64,000 nt of DNA from Andrena cerasifolii (taxonomy: Eukaryota; Arthropoda; Insecta; Hymenoptera; Andrenidae): assembly GCF_050908995.1 (NCBI RefSeq), contig NC_135125.1, positions 16,145,011 through 16,209,010 on the forward strand. Direction: 5' to 3'. Shown piece after piece: positions 49,612 through 62,301 of this stretch (positions are counted from its first letter, which is position 1; the number at the start of each line of letters is the position of its first letter). The translations under genes were made by a program, and so were the position numbers. The notes beneath the pieces were generated by a model. It had not been told where the DNA came from and made no database searches. It saw only the letters and a program-made list of their open reading frames with translations.

Positions 49612-50259
49612 ATACTTGTAGTTGGACGTTACCGAACAGATTTTCGATCTATGTTCTCTCTTTATTATCTGCACTCCTTGGAAGTCGCCTAACAAGGATA
49701 CAGTTCTCTAAAATAAAACAACAATTCTGATTACAGTACAGAAAATGCTTCAACGCAAAATACTTTCTACAAATAAAGAAAAGAAAGAAGTACCCTGGGC
49801 GGGCGCGGCGATAAACATTCCTAGCGGGAATAGTTTACAAGCCTCCCAGTATATTCATGCGTTTCGTGGGTCCTTTCTTTTTCTTTTGGCAGTACATCGT
49901 CTTGCTGCGGATAAGCCAGCCTGGTCGGATCTCGCGTAACAAATACTTGGCTCGTGTAGATTGGTAATTATAAAATGCGGAATAATGAGAGTAATAATAA
50001 TTAATATTTCGTAATAATAATAATCGTTAATGCTAATAGCGAAAACTTTGTTTTTACATGTCTCGTGAATGTACAAAAGAGGGACGCATCTTACGCTAAA
50101 TGCGATATAAAAATTAAAGATATCCAATATTTACGATATAATACACATGGGCGGGTTACACATACATACGCACACACGCTGAAACCACGCATACGATAGT
50201 CGTCTTCCTTTTTCGCTTTCAAGCATAAAGATCACTCCCGGAAAAGTACCTCGGCGTGA

Positions 50260-50306
<47 letters not shown>

Positions 50307-52076
50307 CCACCCCGATTTTTCCTTCCCTCTCGTTTCTCGTTTATTAATACTTGTACACGATTCCGTTTTTATCGAACACTCGTCAGCCTTGCCTTTCGAC
50401 CTTGAGTACAGGAAAAAAGAAAAGAGAATAGCTCACAAACGTCCTAGCATGTAATATACGGGATTCTATAGAGTATTAAATTTGTACTGCCAAATGTGCT
50501 TTTTCCCTTTGCTCCACCCCTTTGAAGCATACGTTTCCGATAGAACAGTATACGAGCGCCGGCTTTATAGCCTGCCTTAGAGAGCAATCTTTTTAGGAGA
50601 CACTACGAATACGGAAATACAGTGTTGATTAATAGTGTCACGCGGTAATAAAAATAGATAATTAGATATAGTAGTATTACGATGTAGGTACGCAGTAGAC
50701 ATAGAATGTAAACGGTTGTTTATTAGGAGCTTCTGAAATTTTCCATTATTCTACTGTGCAATGCTTCAAAGGGTCAACCGTGGTTCTCTGTTGAAGATAT
50801 GAGAGAGAATCTTTCTCTTTGGTGCTCCATTAAGCTGTAGTTAGACTGTAGAACGATCGACGAAGAAATGAAACATAGCTGTCACGAATACTTTGAAGAA
50901 TACTAGAATACTCTTTTTATGTCAGTAATAACTTGGCAGGGGAATGTATGCGTGTAATAAAATATGAGGCTTTAAAGCTGCAGATACAAAATATTGTCAA
51001 CCGTGTGCTACATTCGGAGCTTTGAAACAAACAAACTGTTAGCTAAGTCGAGAAATGTTAATTCAACTCTTAATTTCAAAATAAACTTGACCACCACTGT
51101 AGTGAAGAAAAAACTTATATTTGGAAAGTAAATGTTCAAAGTACTGGAATTAAATTAGCTGCCGAGAATATGAATTGGGTCAACCTTGGTAGTGTGAATG
51201 AGCAGGGACGAGTCTAATTACAGCTTAAATATCAGAAACTTGTTCTTCCATTGCTTCTCAAATATTCTTTACAAAAATTCAAGATCTAATATATATTCGA
51301 AAACATTCTTATAAAGAATAGAATTGGCTGCAAAATTGGCGAGAAACGCGATTTCCTTAAAAAAAAGAATACGAACATCCAGTGGCAAATGGAATATAGC
51401 CAGTATACTTTGCGTTACTATTAAGCTTCAATTTGCACATCTTGAGGAACGTGCTTCCTGAAATCTTCCGTAGGAATACTTTAGGAACGTGATTCTCTCG
51501 AATACGCGTGGACACTTCTCGCGGATATGTCGAAGGGTGTCGTCACCGTTATCGTGTAAAAAAATTTTAGACTCTGCTAGGAACACGCCCCATTGGAAAA
51601 AATACTTATTTTCTAAAGCGTGGATACATAGCGAACCCGGACTTGCTCTTCGCGTCTCTCTCATGGAACAAATTTTTCCTTCAAAAATCGTTTTGTAGTA
51701 AACGTTTCGCGCGTGCTCGCGAACGAGGATCGTGGCTAGGACTTCGCGATAATACGAGTATAAAATATATATTACGGAGCTTGGAACGTGATTAGGTTCG
51801 GCTCCAAGTCCATTTCGCTACGTTATACGTATGCGTGCCGATGCAAGAGGAGAGTTCGATCGATCTGGGTCTCGTCGAAGCCTGTCTACTACTTAATGCG
51901 TCTAATTCAGCGTTGTATAAACGATACGTCACAAAACTAGTAAAATATATTATAAAAAATCGTCAAATTTTACACCACAGCGTTAGTTGCCGCCAGTTCC
52001 ATCGGGCTCTCGTTGAGCCGAGCACGCGGAACGAAGGCAACTGTCGCCGCGGCGCGTATCAACAAGAACCTCTCGA
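49612..52076. other. Convergent 3' UTR region of Tbh and BCR/ABR
   Basis: No gene recognised. Minus-strand AATAAA hexamers, for example at 49661-49666 and near 50719-50724, could end the BCR/ABR transcript, giving a 3' UTR of 1.3-2.4 kb. The DNA is AT-rich with a CT microsatellite. Confidence 0.45.
50261..50304. repeat. (CT)n microsatellite
   Basis: About 44 bases of TC repeats with one TTT interruption near 50271, probably in the 3' UTR of the BCR/ABR gene. Confidence 0.9.
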
Positions 52077-55000
52077 CTAGAGTGACTGATTGTTCTGTTG
52101 CATTTGTCTCTGCAAGAAACAGTACAGTATACCGGCCTGCGCCATCACGTCCACGGTACCCGCGGCCAACGGGTCTCGACTTTTCGCGTCGGATCGCGAG
52201 TTCGTCCCGGGTCGCAGGAGCGTCGGCCCGAACACCGTCGCCAAATTGTGCAGGGACATCTTGTTTTGGGTCTCGTGCTTGTTAACGCGTATCAAATGGG
52301 CGAGCAGAAAATCGATGACAGCCCTGTTCACGGCTGGCAGGCTCTCGTAGACGCTCCTCAGGGCCTTAGCTTTCGACAACTCGCTAGTTTGAAAAGCTTC
52401 CAAGAATGATGGGTAAAGAGCGTCGGTGAAAAGAGCCTCGGGCATTTCTCGAAGATACAGCTTTAGGACTCCCGTTACGGAGTGAACATCCACCTGTGAA
52501 AGGAAAGAAAGGTCGAACCGGTGAAGAGAGATATTCCTTGGAACCGCGCGCTTTTAGCTAATGATGCTGCTATAGCTACCTCTTTCAGTAGTTGCTCAGC
52601 TTCGTAAGAATTACTCTCGAACGATTTACGCAACTTCGTTAAGTCCGAAGCAGAGCCTGACACGCGATACAAGCCCACTTCTCCGACACCTCGCCTCTCC
52701 ACTTCCCTCACGCAGGCTGTTATGATAAAAGGAACGTCGCGCTTCTCACGCCTATAAAGCAATCGTGCGTGTAACTAATTATTGCTATTTGCGAACGGAT
52801 ATAACTGCGTCTTGCGTAAAATCGTGAAACGTACTTGCACACTTGTTGGATCTTTGCTCCGAATAAGCCTTGAGGCTTGGCGGATGGTACCCGCCTCAGT
52901 GTCACTTCACTTGGAACGAAACGCAGAGCTACGTCCAGAGTAGCTGGTCCTAAATTTAAGGATCTCTCTACTTGATCGGACTGTAGCCAAGATCGGCTCA
53001 GTCTTTGTATGCATTTGCCTCGCAACACCGAGCGCGCTCCGCACTCCTCGTACAGCAAGATTCTAACGTTCTGGCTTCCCTCCAATTCGACAACAAACGT
53101 TTCACCTGCAATAGGAAGCGAAGTTAAGAGGGAGTGGTTTTAAAGTATCTAAAAGATGAATTAATGGTTACCCCATGTTGGAGCTTGGCCTCTTGCGATC
53201 CGACTTCTCGCTCGTTTGAAGTAATGTCCGTAACTATCAACCTCCACGATAATGTAAAGATCTCCTACTCTATCTAAACCTGGCGGTGTTAGACCAAGCA
53301 GAGTCAAATGAAGATCGCCCAGTAATAAGCTTTCATCGCGACCCGATCTTAGCAAATAGCTACCCATATCTGTTTGGAGATAAGTACGACAGGCTGTGAC
53401 CCATGCCTGTAATTCGTACATTGACAAAGGTAATGGTCCTGGAGGTTGTCCCCCCTGAAAATCGAAGAGAGCAAACTTACAAACATCTTCTCGCTTCGCT
53501 CGTTATTCAAGTATTCTCATGAATACACTGTTACTTGAATCCTCGTGTTCGATTAAAAAAAAAAAAGGATATTAAGCATCTTTACGTTATTTATTTATTC
53601 TTAAGCTGTGGATTACGCACCTTTCGGTTATCTAGGTACATATGGGAACGCATTACCTGTTGCAATGCCTCCACCGCTTCAACCCACTGAGAACGTTCAA
53701 ATTCGCTGGAGAGGAAGAACGTGTACGAGTTTTGCACTCGATGCTGACTTTTGTGCGCCACGCGCAATACTAAATTCGGCGAGGCTAATACTAGCTGAGC
53801 CTCGAGCTCGGCGAGCTTCTTCCTATTTTTTTCTGAACCTCTACCACCAAGCCTAATTCGCTTCTCGTCGTTCCGTTCCTCCCATAAAATCTGATCGCGC
53901 ACAGTGCACGCCTGTGACCTAAATGTGGAGACGATTGAGAACAGAAGTAGAGGTTGCGCGTTGCGAGAAATAAGATGGGAAATGAAATACGCCCGGCGCG
54001 TGTACCTCAGAGCTACAACGTTGGCTGGACTGGTCTCGCGTGGCTCAACGCAATCTTCTGTTACTAAAGCTTCCGCCACTGGCACGTACCACTTCAACTC
54101 AAATGTAAACTTGTCCCTGCCAGAGGCTTTGTACTTCGCGCAGGCGATCACGTCGTTAAAGAGGAAAAGATGTCTCAGCTTTCTGTGGCCGTCAGACAGC
54201 TCCACCACAAACGAGTTTTTCACTAATCTTCGCTGCGCTCTATCATGACTCTGAAAGGAAAACTGATTTTCTTTCACACATGCTACGATACACTGGGCAC
54301 TATCCTGGCTATTATTAACACTTCTTCTCACCGGAAACATTGATTTCGTTTGTATAATGTTGAACTCGTCTAGAAAGTTTCTAGTCATAGCAAGAGCTTC
54401 TGAAAGTGGTGCATGATCTGCATGATTCACTGGCGTGTGCTTAAGGAGATCCTACAATAAATGGAAGAAGAATTATCAATGCGATCTGCGAGATAAGATA
54501 AAGCTCGTTGAGTTAGTATATTTCCACATGATTTTATCGACTTGTCCAATCAGCACTGGTTCGCCAAGAAGTACGCTCACGTGTTTACACATATTCTTAC
54601 GTATCAATATTTCAGAGAAGGTAAATGGTTACTTACGTGCAAAACCAATGCATTCTTTTGTACTCGAGCGACTGGTTTGTGCAAGAGATCTTCGAGAGAT
54701 AAACCGGGACCTTTGGGGAACCCTCTGAGTCTTATGTCCCTTGTAATTTCGCCGAATTGAGTGGAATGTGCGGAACACCTTCGCACGGTGTCAGTAGCGC
54801 GAGCATAATTGTGCAAAAAAGCTCCGTATAGTCCGATATTGCTGGCCATTACCTACAATTAATGTAACGGGAATCAGAACGCGTGACAGACTCTCTATTT
54901 CTTTCACGCTCGATTCTCACCTTGAATTGTTCACCAATGTTAGTTTTACTATCCCACTTTTCTAGCTTCTTTCTTAGCCCGTCCAAAAACGTTTGATGCA

Positions 55001-57362
55001 GCGCGTGCAATTCCGGGATCTTATAAAACATTGTGCCAAATTCATCCTCGGAGATGACCGGTTGGGACGTTGTCAGTGTCGCTCTGATAGCTTTCATGTA
55101 CTGGAAGAAAACGGTTTTACTAGGACCGGTGAAATTCACGCGATTTTACTTGAAACGGTAAAACAAGACTACATACTTGTAGCATTACGTTTAGACATTC
55201 GACATATATAGTTTCACTTTCTACTACCGAGTTTACAATACATTTAATCATAGACGTTCTATCGTCCTCACGGTCTTTACTTTTCTCTTGTCGGCGCGGT
55301 GTAGTTGGCGTCGGCGACTCTAAGCTCCCTTCGCTTAAACTCAAAGGTTCCGCGTCGCTACTACCCGTTTCATTGTCTGTACTAAGAGCGCGCAGCAAAA
55401 TCGGCGGCGCGGGACTCGCACCCTCTTCGTCCTCGCTATCCATTGCGGCTCTGTGCCTGGAAATATTAAACAGCCTTATTAAAGAGAAATCGCGGCCCAG
55501 TTGCGTAGGATCGTGTGATTTACTGCAAGCAGACAACTTACTGTATAAAATAGTCAATGTTGACATAGTTACTCTGGTTCCCTGGCGAGTCTGGAAGGGA
55601 AGGTGGCCTCCTTGGTGGCGCTCTGTTGCCATTATTGTTTCCAACAGGCGGAACACGAGCATCGATATATACATATTCTCCTGTCTGATCTAAAGCTACG
55701 GAATCGTAGTAAGGTTCTTCTTCCGACGCTTCTGCATCACCATCTTCCGCATCTTCATTAATCGCATTTTCCAAATCTGTTTGTTAAGCACGAGCATAAA
55801 TGGGATTGAATACAGTGATCAGAATAACGTAGAATGAGTACAACACCTTTCTCATCCTCTTCTTTGAGAGACTCCTCATTTTTGTCTTTCTTTGAACTCC
55901 CGGTTACTTCGATTACAGTAACGTAGTTACTTGGCACATCCGGGTCGCTGTTTCTTCTAAGCTCAGGCACTTTGTCGGGACTCTTAGGTATTTCGCTCTT
56001 GGGCCTTTTGCTAGTGTTAAGAGTGGAGCTCAATTCGGAAACGCACTTGTCCTGAAACTTACTTATATCTTCGCGCGCAGGCAAAGGAGGAGCCGACGGT
56101 TCCACGTGTTGGGCGTGCGAAGCATTTGTGGGATCGGGCAAACTGTTTTCCGTCGTTTGAGAACTGTGCTGATTCTGCGATGCTGCGAGCTGCTGCTTCT
56201 CAGGACTTGTCGTGCTATTACTATTGTTTGCCAATTGTTTGTGACGCTCGACGTCTGCTAATAATCTTTCTAAGTATTCCACGTAGAATTCTTCTTTCTC
56301 AAGCTCTTCTTTCAAAGCTGTTACCTATAAGTACAATATTTTCTCACTGTTCATCAAGAACCTGTGACTTTGTATATTTGTTTCTCAGTCAAATGCATCG
56401 GCAAAAGTAAATGTAATATAAACACATGTTTTGGGTCATGATAACAGAATTCAGATAAGCAGGCGATGATTCAGTAACAGTGAATCAGGCAAGGAACTTT
56501 GTTGACAAGAATTAATATTCTTAGTATAATAGTTTGATCAGTGTATTTAACGATTTAATTTCTCTTTAAACAATACATACAGTACAATTAAAGTAAACTA
56601 CACAGAACTCTCTGCTGCACTTAAATACACTTCAAATTCCCATCTTGTAATTAATGTGATGACTCATGAAATAAAATTCTCATTTCCTCATGAACAAGGA
56701 AAGTTTTTGCATACAGTAGGAAGCTGACAGTTAAATTCTTGAAAAGACCATTCGCCTTAATTCACAATAAGGAAAGTACGTTTCAATTAATTACTTAAAA
56801 TCAGCAGCTAAACAGGAATAATAAGTGCCCCATTTATGCATCAGAAATTTAATACTCCCACTTATAGCCCTCTTCAAATACACTGACCTATTGCCCAATC
56901 CGACCTCACGAGCAGTTGCATTTCCCATTAACATAATAAGATTCAGTCATACTACGGCGACCCAATGAGTCATAGCTTAAACTTCGTATTAACTCAGTTT
57001 CCCCTCGACCCAAGTATTCCCTGAATTGATCAACCAGATTCGTATAAAGTAGGCAGCTTCTTGCACGAGGGGCACCTTTAAACCAATTAAGCTCCCCCCA
57101 GTGCGAAGACCCATGTAGTTGTACGGCGATGTTCCCTGATAATCGTTCTCCAACCAGGTTGCGCAACATTAATTCATCGTGCGGCAGGGCGCAGTTGGCC
57201 CCCGGTGTTCGGGTCACACAAGCACTATCTCTAATCACAGGATGTTACCTTCTGTTTATGCTTGACCAAGTTGGCTCTGACGTCCTCTTCCCAGGCCGCC
57301 GGCAAGGCGCTGTCCGGGAATCTTTGTACCCAGACACGCTGGAAATCGCCGAAAACGCTCAT
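52077..57362 (-). CDS. BCR/ABR homologue: coiled coil, DH-PH RhoGEF, C2, RhoGAP
   Basis: Twelve exons on the minus strand: 57362-57249, 56324-55847, 55776-55542, 55456-55177, 55100-54921, 54852-54637, 54451-54006, 53918-53621, 53454-53172, 53105-52835, 52751-52580 and 52493-52077, giving 1129 residues. The N-terminus (VWVQRFPDSALPAAWEED, then EELEKEEFYVEYLERLLADV) matches the BCR oligomerisation coiled coil. A Pro/Ser-rich linker with EEEPYYDSVALD follows, then DH (about 340-540), PH (about 560-745, RRLVKNSFVVELSDGHRKLR), C2 (about 790-870, IIVEVDSYGHYFKRA) and RhoGAP (about 930-1110). GLYRVSG carries the arginine finger, and KMSLHNLATVFGPTLLRP follows. Known role: activating Rho GTPases through DH-PH and switching off Rac/Cdc42 through GAP. 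Drosophila RhoGAP1A is the likely fly counterpart. An internal ATG in exon 4 could start a shorter ABR-like form. An in-frame ATG 20 codons upstream (57422) is also possible. Confidence 0.9.
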
Positions 57363-58858
57363 CACTTTTCTCCAGACCGTCGTTAGGAAGAACTCCTCGG
57401 GGACGGCGTTGACTCCCAGCACGGTTCAGGCCGCTGTGTACATTGCACGGGCGCGGCGGTCGCGGCTCTCGCCCGAATTCGCCCGATTACGATCTCGTTC
57501 CGAGGCAGAGAATCCACTGAGACGTGCTGGCCTACGTAACGAGGCATAAGTCGTTCTTTTTGCCCGCGAACGATCCTCGTTCCCTTCGCACACAGTAGCG
57601 TGAGACCTCGTAGCCGATGAATCCACGGGACGAGCGTCACACAGCCGCTGTCATCTTGTCGACATCTCCTGCGTAGCTCACGACGATCCGATCCCCATGC
57701 CCTCTCCTATCATTTTGACGCCTCCGCTATACCGCGTTCACGGACACTGCCCCTTCCCCTTCCCCCTCCTCCGGCGGTTTGGTCGGCAGCAGGTGCGCTT
57801 CACGGATGATACTCTGCTCTCCTCGCGCTTACGCAAAATAGAAATTCGTCTAGGGCTTGCGAAACCGGCCGACAAAATGCTGCCTCTTACTTCTGACAGA
57901 TATAATTTACGCTCACCTTGGTGATCGCGAGTTCGGCTGCGCCCGATCCGAACGTTAGACAGGGATTAGGGCGAGGGACGTTGGATATTTGTTTGTCGCT
58001 GAGGATGTTGCGTGTAACGCAACGATGTATGACCATGTTTCTTTTTTATGCAATTCTCGTTAATTACCGCTGCCCGCTGAGGAACGTTTTGGGGCGTTTG
58101 TATTTGGGAAAGTGAGGAAGCTTTGGCGGTGCTTATGCGCGTTGAATGATTATTCAATTCGAGGGGATTGGGAGACGAGAGTGGTCGAATTGCGGAATTT
58201 ATAATGGAATCGGTGGAAGTTTTATCATAGCGGAAAAAGTAGTCATCATTTTGAATTTGATTTTAGGTAGGTCTTTATTGTTGTTTTAGGGTGGATTAAA
58301 GTATGCGTCATGCTTTGAATGAATTGATCGTGCGGCGATTACGGTAAGATAGGTAGCAGTAATTGGTAGCGTAATAGATCGAAAGATGTAACTGCTGTTA
58401 AGAATGGTAATAATTGCGGGCAATTATTAAGCTTATCAAATACTCTGCTCGAATCATTAATATGCCTAACAATTGTATCAATTACGCTCGCAGATTTTCG
58501 TATAGAGTACATGTCCGCTAACTCCTTCCGAATTTTATGGCGCCACCGTGCGCGCATATCAAACTGAAAGCTAACAGCGGGATATTTAAAAGTTGAACTG
58601 TAAGAAATATTTAATCAATTGTAATTACACGTGCACGAAGTGTAACGGTGGAATATCCAACGATACACTGTTTAATGAACAGCTAACTGCATTTTAGCTA
58701 GAAGAGTTTATTAATCAAAGGACTTTTTTCTTTCCAGCTCACTTTTGTAAGTTACTGTACAGGTGTAGCTGTCAATCTCGGTGGCAGCACAATTTAGAGG
58801 TTATGTTTCGTCTAAAAAACTAACGAATTTTCATTAATTTTCTTATTTATCTGGAATA
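57363..58858. other. Divergent promoter region between BCR/ABR and ARMC5
   Basis: The two genes start head-to-head about 1.5 kb apart. The stretch 57400-57850 is rich in CpG and has no supported gene; 57900-58850 is AT-rich. A pyrimidine-rich AG at 58723-58738 could be a 5' UTR splice site for ARMC5. No TATA box was identified. Confidence 0.45.
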
Positions 58859-61800
58859 ATGTCGACTATAGACCAGAAACAAGAGTGCCCGATACTTCAG
58901 GAAGTATTGAAACACATAAAATTGGAATCCAAAAGCGGGATTTCATCGTGCTTGGCACGGCTCAAGAATGAACCCAAATGCTATAAGCAATTCGTGAAAG
59001 ATGGTGGCCTAGGCATTTTAGTGAATTTACTGCGCTACCATAATTTGAAGATATTGAACATGACTCTTAGCATCCTGGCCAATGCATGCATGACTGCGGA
59101 TGCCAGAGAAAAGGTATAAGTGCATTTCTTCTATTTCTATTTATTTTTTTTTGGAATCAGTCAAAGCACCTCATCGACTGCTTCAGTCAGATGGAGGCGG
59201 AATAATGTCTCTATGAATTTCATTTACTTACAATCATCTAACATTGCGGCAAAATAATTTTGAATATGTTTCTCTTCTAGGTCAGAGGATCTAAAATTGC
59301 GAGTCACGTAGTTTCTGTTGTAAAGCATGTCAGCTTTGGGAGTACGCTACACTGCCGCGCATGTAGACTGATCGGAAATTTATCAGAATGTGACTGGCAC
59401 GCCAGATCACTGTGCGAAGTCGGTGCTATTCAAGCTTTAGTCGATCTTTTACAATTAGATACAAATATGCAAACGTATTTAATGGGTGTTAGAGCTATAA
59501 GGTACTAGAGAATAATTGTTCAGGCATCAATGGTACTCCGATACTAACGACCACTTGTTTCTAATCTATGCGTTCCCTTTACAGAAACATTTGGGGCATG
59601 CACGAAGGCAGTCGAGAAGAAATTTTAGAATCTGGAGTTATATCCAGAATTACAAATCTATTAGTATTGGCGAAGGAGAAGTTAGAAACAGGCGCAAAAT
59701 ATTCAGAGCTGGTAGAAGCGTGCTTGAAAGCTATGTGCGCTTTCTTGGTCACGCTTGACCCCCGAGTCGGAGAGCAGTTGCGAGGAGAAAAAGATGTGCA
59801 AGGCTATAAATGCATTGTGCAGTGCTGCAATATGAATAATAAACTGGCAATAAAGTGTCTGTACAATCTTTGCCAAATAGCTGAATGTCGTCCTATTTTG
59901 GGAAATTTCTGCGCCGTTGAAAGTCTAATCGCTCTCATTAAAGATCATTCTGAACTATCTAAAGAAACATTGGCCATTTTATGCCTGTTCTGTAGAGAAG
60001 CTGTTAATCGAGCGAGGATTAGAATGGGATCCGGTTTAGAGCTAATGTTGTCTTTACTGAAGGATCCCGAAAACGAGAAATATCATCCCATGTTACTGCA
60101 CGCCCTGGCACAATTCGTTTATGACGATCCGAGTATGGTGATAATGGTGAAGCATGGTTTGCTTGACATTCTAGTGACCAGATTGCAGAAAATGGTGACT
60201 GAAACGATAGCTAGCGAGGAGACTAACGTCTCAAAAAAGAGGGGCAATGATTCTCCGCCTAACAAGCAAGCAGAGTTAAAGTACAATAAAACTAATTTAG
60301 GACGGTATGATCGTGAACTTATATTGAAATTTAACATTACGCATTGCATGAAACTGACGATTACACTTTTATTTTACAGATTTAGTTCGGATTACTATCG
60401 AGATGATTGGAGTCCGGGCAGTGCTACTAGCGTTTCCTCGTCACCTCCTAGTACGCCCCCATTGCCATTTTATGATTCCATAGACAACGACGAAAGCGCA
60501 GAAGATAATTACAGTCCAGTTTGTAGTGATACAGAAATGATGGACAATGAAGACGGTAAATCAAACTCTGTACTCATGATAACTTTGATGAAATTATCTT
60601 ATTTACAAACTTTTGATCCCTCTCCTTCCGTCTAGAACCTCAAGAAGAGGTGGAATCATTAAAAAGTTGTAAGTCCGTGACTGCAGATGCAGAGGAATCG
60701 CAGCATTCAGAGAAGGGGAACAAATCAAGTATTTGCGAGTACGCGAACGTGTGGACGTTAGTACTGTTAAGCAGACTGAGTCATTCTGACGACCCGATTG
60801 AAAGATTGGTCGATCCCTCGACCATCAAGGCTCTGTCAGCTTATATTAGATACGCTAAGAATCCAAGAGCGTCCAGAATTTTAACTAGAATCATAAGGTG
60901 AGCAATTTATTGCGTCACTTATACAGAAGTCATTGATTAACTATATTATTTTCTACACAGAAACGGGGCGTATTTAATGCCACTGTTGAAGCAAGGCTTC
61001 GTCTTCGAAGCTCAGACATTGTATGGTTCAGAGCAATACACCAGGCAGTTGTGCGCTCTAGCAGAAACCGGCGGGGCAATTGGCGAGTTTACATCTATAC
61101 TACTCCGCGGGGAAGAGGCTCACAAATTAGTCATCGCGGTTTCCATACCGTTTCTAATTAAGTCGCGGTACATCCTGAAGTCTCTGCTGATCAGTTACGG
61201 CGGGCTTCCATTGATATTCCGCGTTCTCACCGATCGGCAGCACAGCCTCTACGAAAACGCTATTGGGTCGATTTGTCGGCTGGCGAGCACTCTGCAAATA
61301 CAGCCCGACGTTCTGGACAAGTGTCAGATCGTGGACACAGCGTCGACCGATTTCCCAAGAGTGTACGACAACCATCCGAAGCCGGCGACGGTGACGTTCG
61401 AGCTGGACGACGGCACGACCGTCGATGCATGCAGGCACACTCTGTGCCAGAAGTCCGACGCGTTTTCCGCGATGCTGGAGGGCAACTTCTCCGAGTCGGG
61501 CAAGAAACGTGTCAAGTTACGGAACACGTCGAAGGAGGGCCTGAACACGTTGCTGCTGGCTGCGAACGGCGCAACGTTCGAGAACAGGAGTATCGAATCA
61601 TTACTGGACGCTGTGCTGCTGGCTGACAAGTTCCTCATGGCCGACTTGTCCGACATTCTCACGGAGAGCTCGATCGCGAAGCTGAACTACAAAAATTTCA
61701 GTAGGGCTTGGAACTGGGCTAGAGTGAACTCCTGCCACGAGCTGAAAACATGCTGCGTGAAGAGCTTCCTTACAGCCACGATGAGCAGGCCCGAGAGGGT

Positions 61801-61894
61801 CCAGGCGTTTCAAGATTTCTCGGGCAGCGGCAGCTTCCAGGAGTTCCTGGAGGAAGTGAAGGAGATCGTGAACAGCGTTCTGTGCCAACGATAA
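58859..61894 (+). CDS. ARMC5: ARMC5-like armadillo-repeat and BTB protein
   Basis: Six exons: 58859-59113, 59281-59501, 59585-60304, 60380-60555, 60636-60897 and 60961-61894, giving 855 residues. The N-terminal two-thirds are helical armadillo-type repeats (for example ILVNLLRYHNLKILNMTLSI, GAIQALVDLL, ESLIALIKDHSELSKETLAI). A low-complexity Ser/Pro/acidic linker (SATSVSSSPPSTPPLPFYD) precedes more ARM-like sequence. A BTB domain follows (about 686-790: VTFELDDGTTVDACRHTLC, SDAFSAMLEGNFSES). ARM plus C-terminal BTB is the ARMC5 architecture. Known role in vertebrates: a CUL3 ubiquitin-ligase adaptor that promotes turnover of the RNA polymerase II subunit RPB1. The 75-bp intron at 60305-60379 is a multiple of three and has no stop, so its retention would insert 25 residues. 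Confidence 0.88.
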
Positions 61895-62301
61895 CGGCGA
61901 ACTAATTGGACGTAATTGTGATATTAATGGTAACGAGGTATAGGCGAATAGTTGACGGCTTGGCCGGTATTGCCGAGCAGGAGGCACTTAACGGAGCACT
62001 TTTATATTTTAAACCATTTTATTCATTCTGTACCCCTATTATTATACTTACTGTGAATAATATTTTAAACTACGGAATTGATGTATATTGATAATTATAC
62101 ACTTTATAGGTGTTATTCGATTCACGCTATATGTACGTTAATACAGTGATAGGTGTATATACTGCGGCGAGGCGTGTTTGGATTTAGTTTATTCGTTCTT
62201 AAATGTATGCGAGTAAAAATACATATAACACGCTCGAAGGAACAGAACGATGGGAGTCGAATAGAAAAGAGGTTTACTTCCCTTTTCACAGGTGACACTT
62301 T
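61895..62301. other. Convergent 3' ends of ARMC5 and the P450
   Basis: No gene. A minus-strand AATAAA at 62188-62193 lies about 110 bp past the P450 stop and is its likely poly(A) signal. No canonical AATAAA was noticed for ARMC5; AATAAT-type variants occur near 62056. Confidence 0.5.
62188..62193 (-). promoter_or_regulatory. Poly(A) signal of the P450 gene
   Basis: AATAAA on the minus strand, about 110 bp after the stop at 62302. Confidence 0.55.

Noticed and set aside
54251..54292. 41-bp GT...AG stretch as an intron in BCR/ABR exon 7
   Set aside because: Too short for a normal insect intron and the frame is open across it, so it was left as coding.
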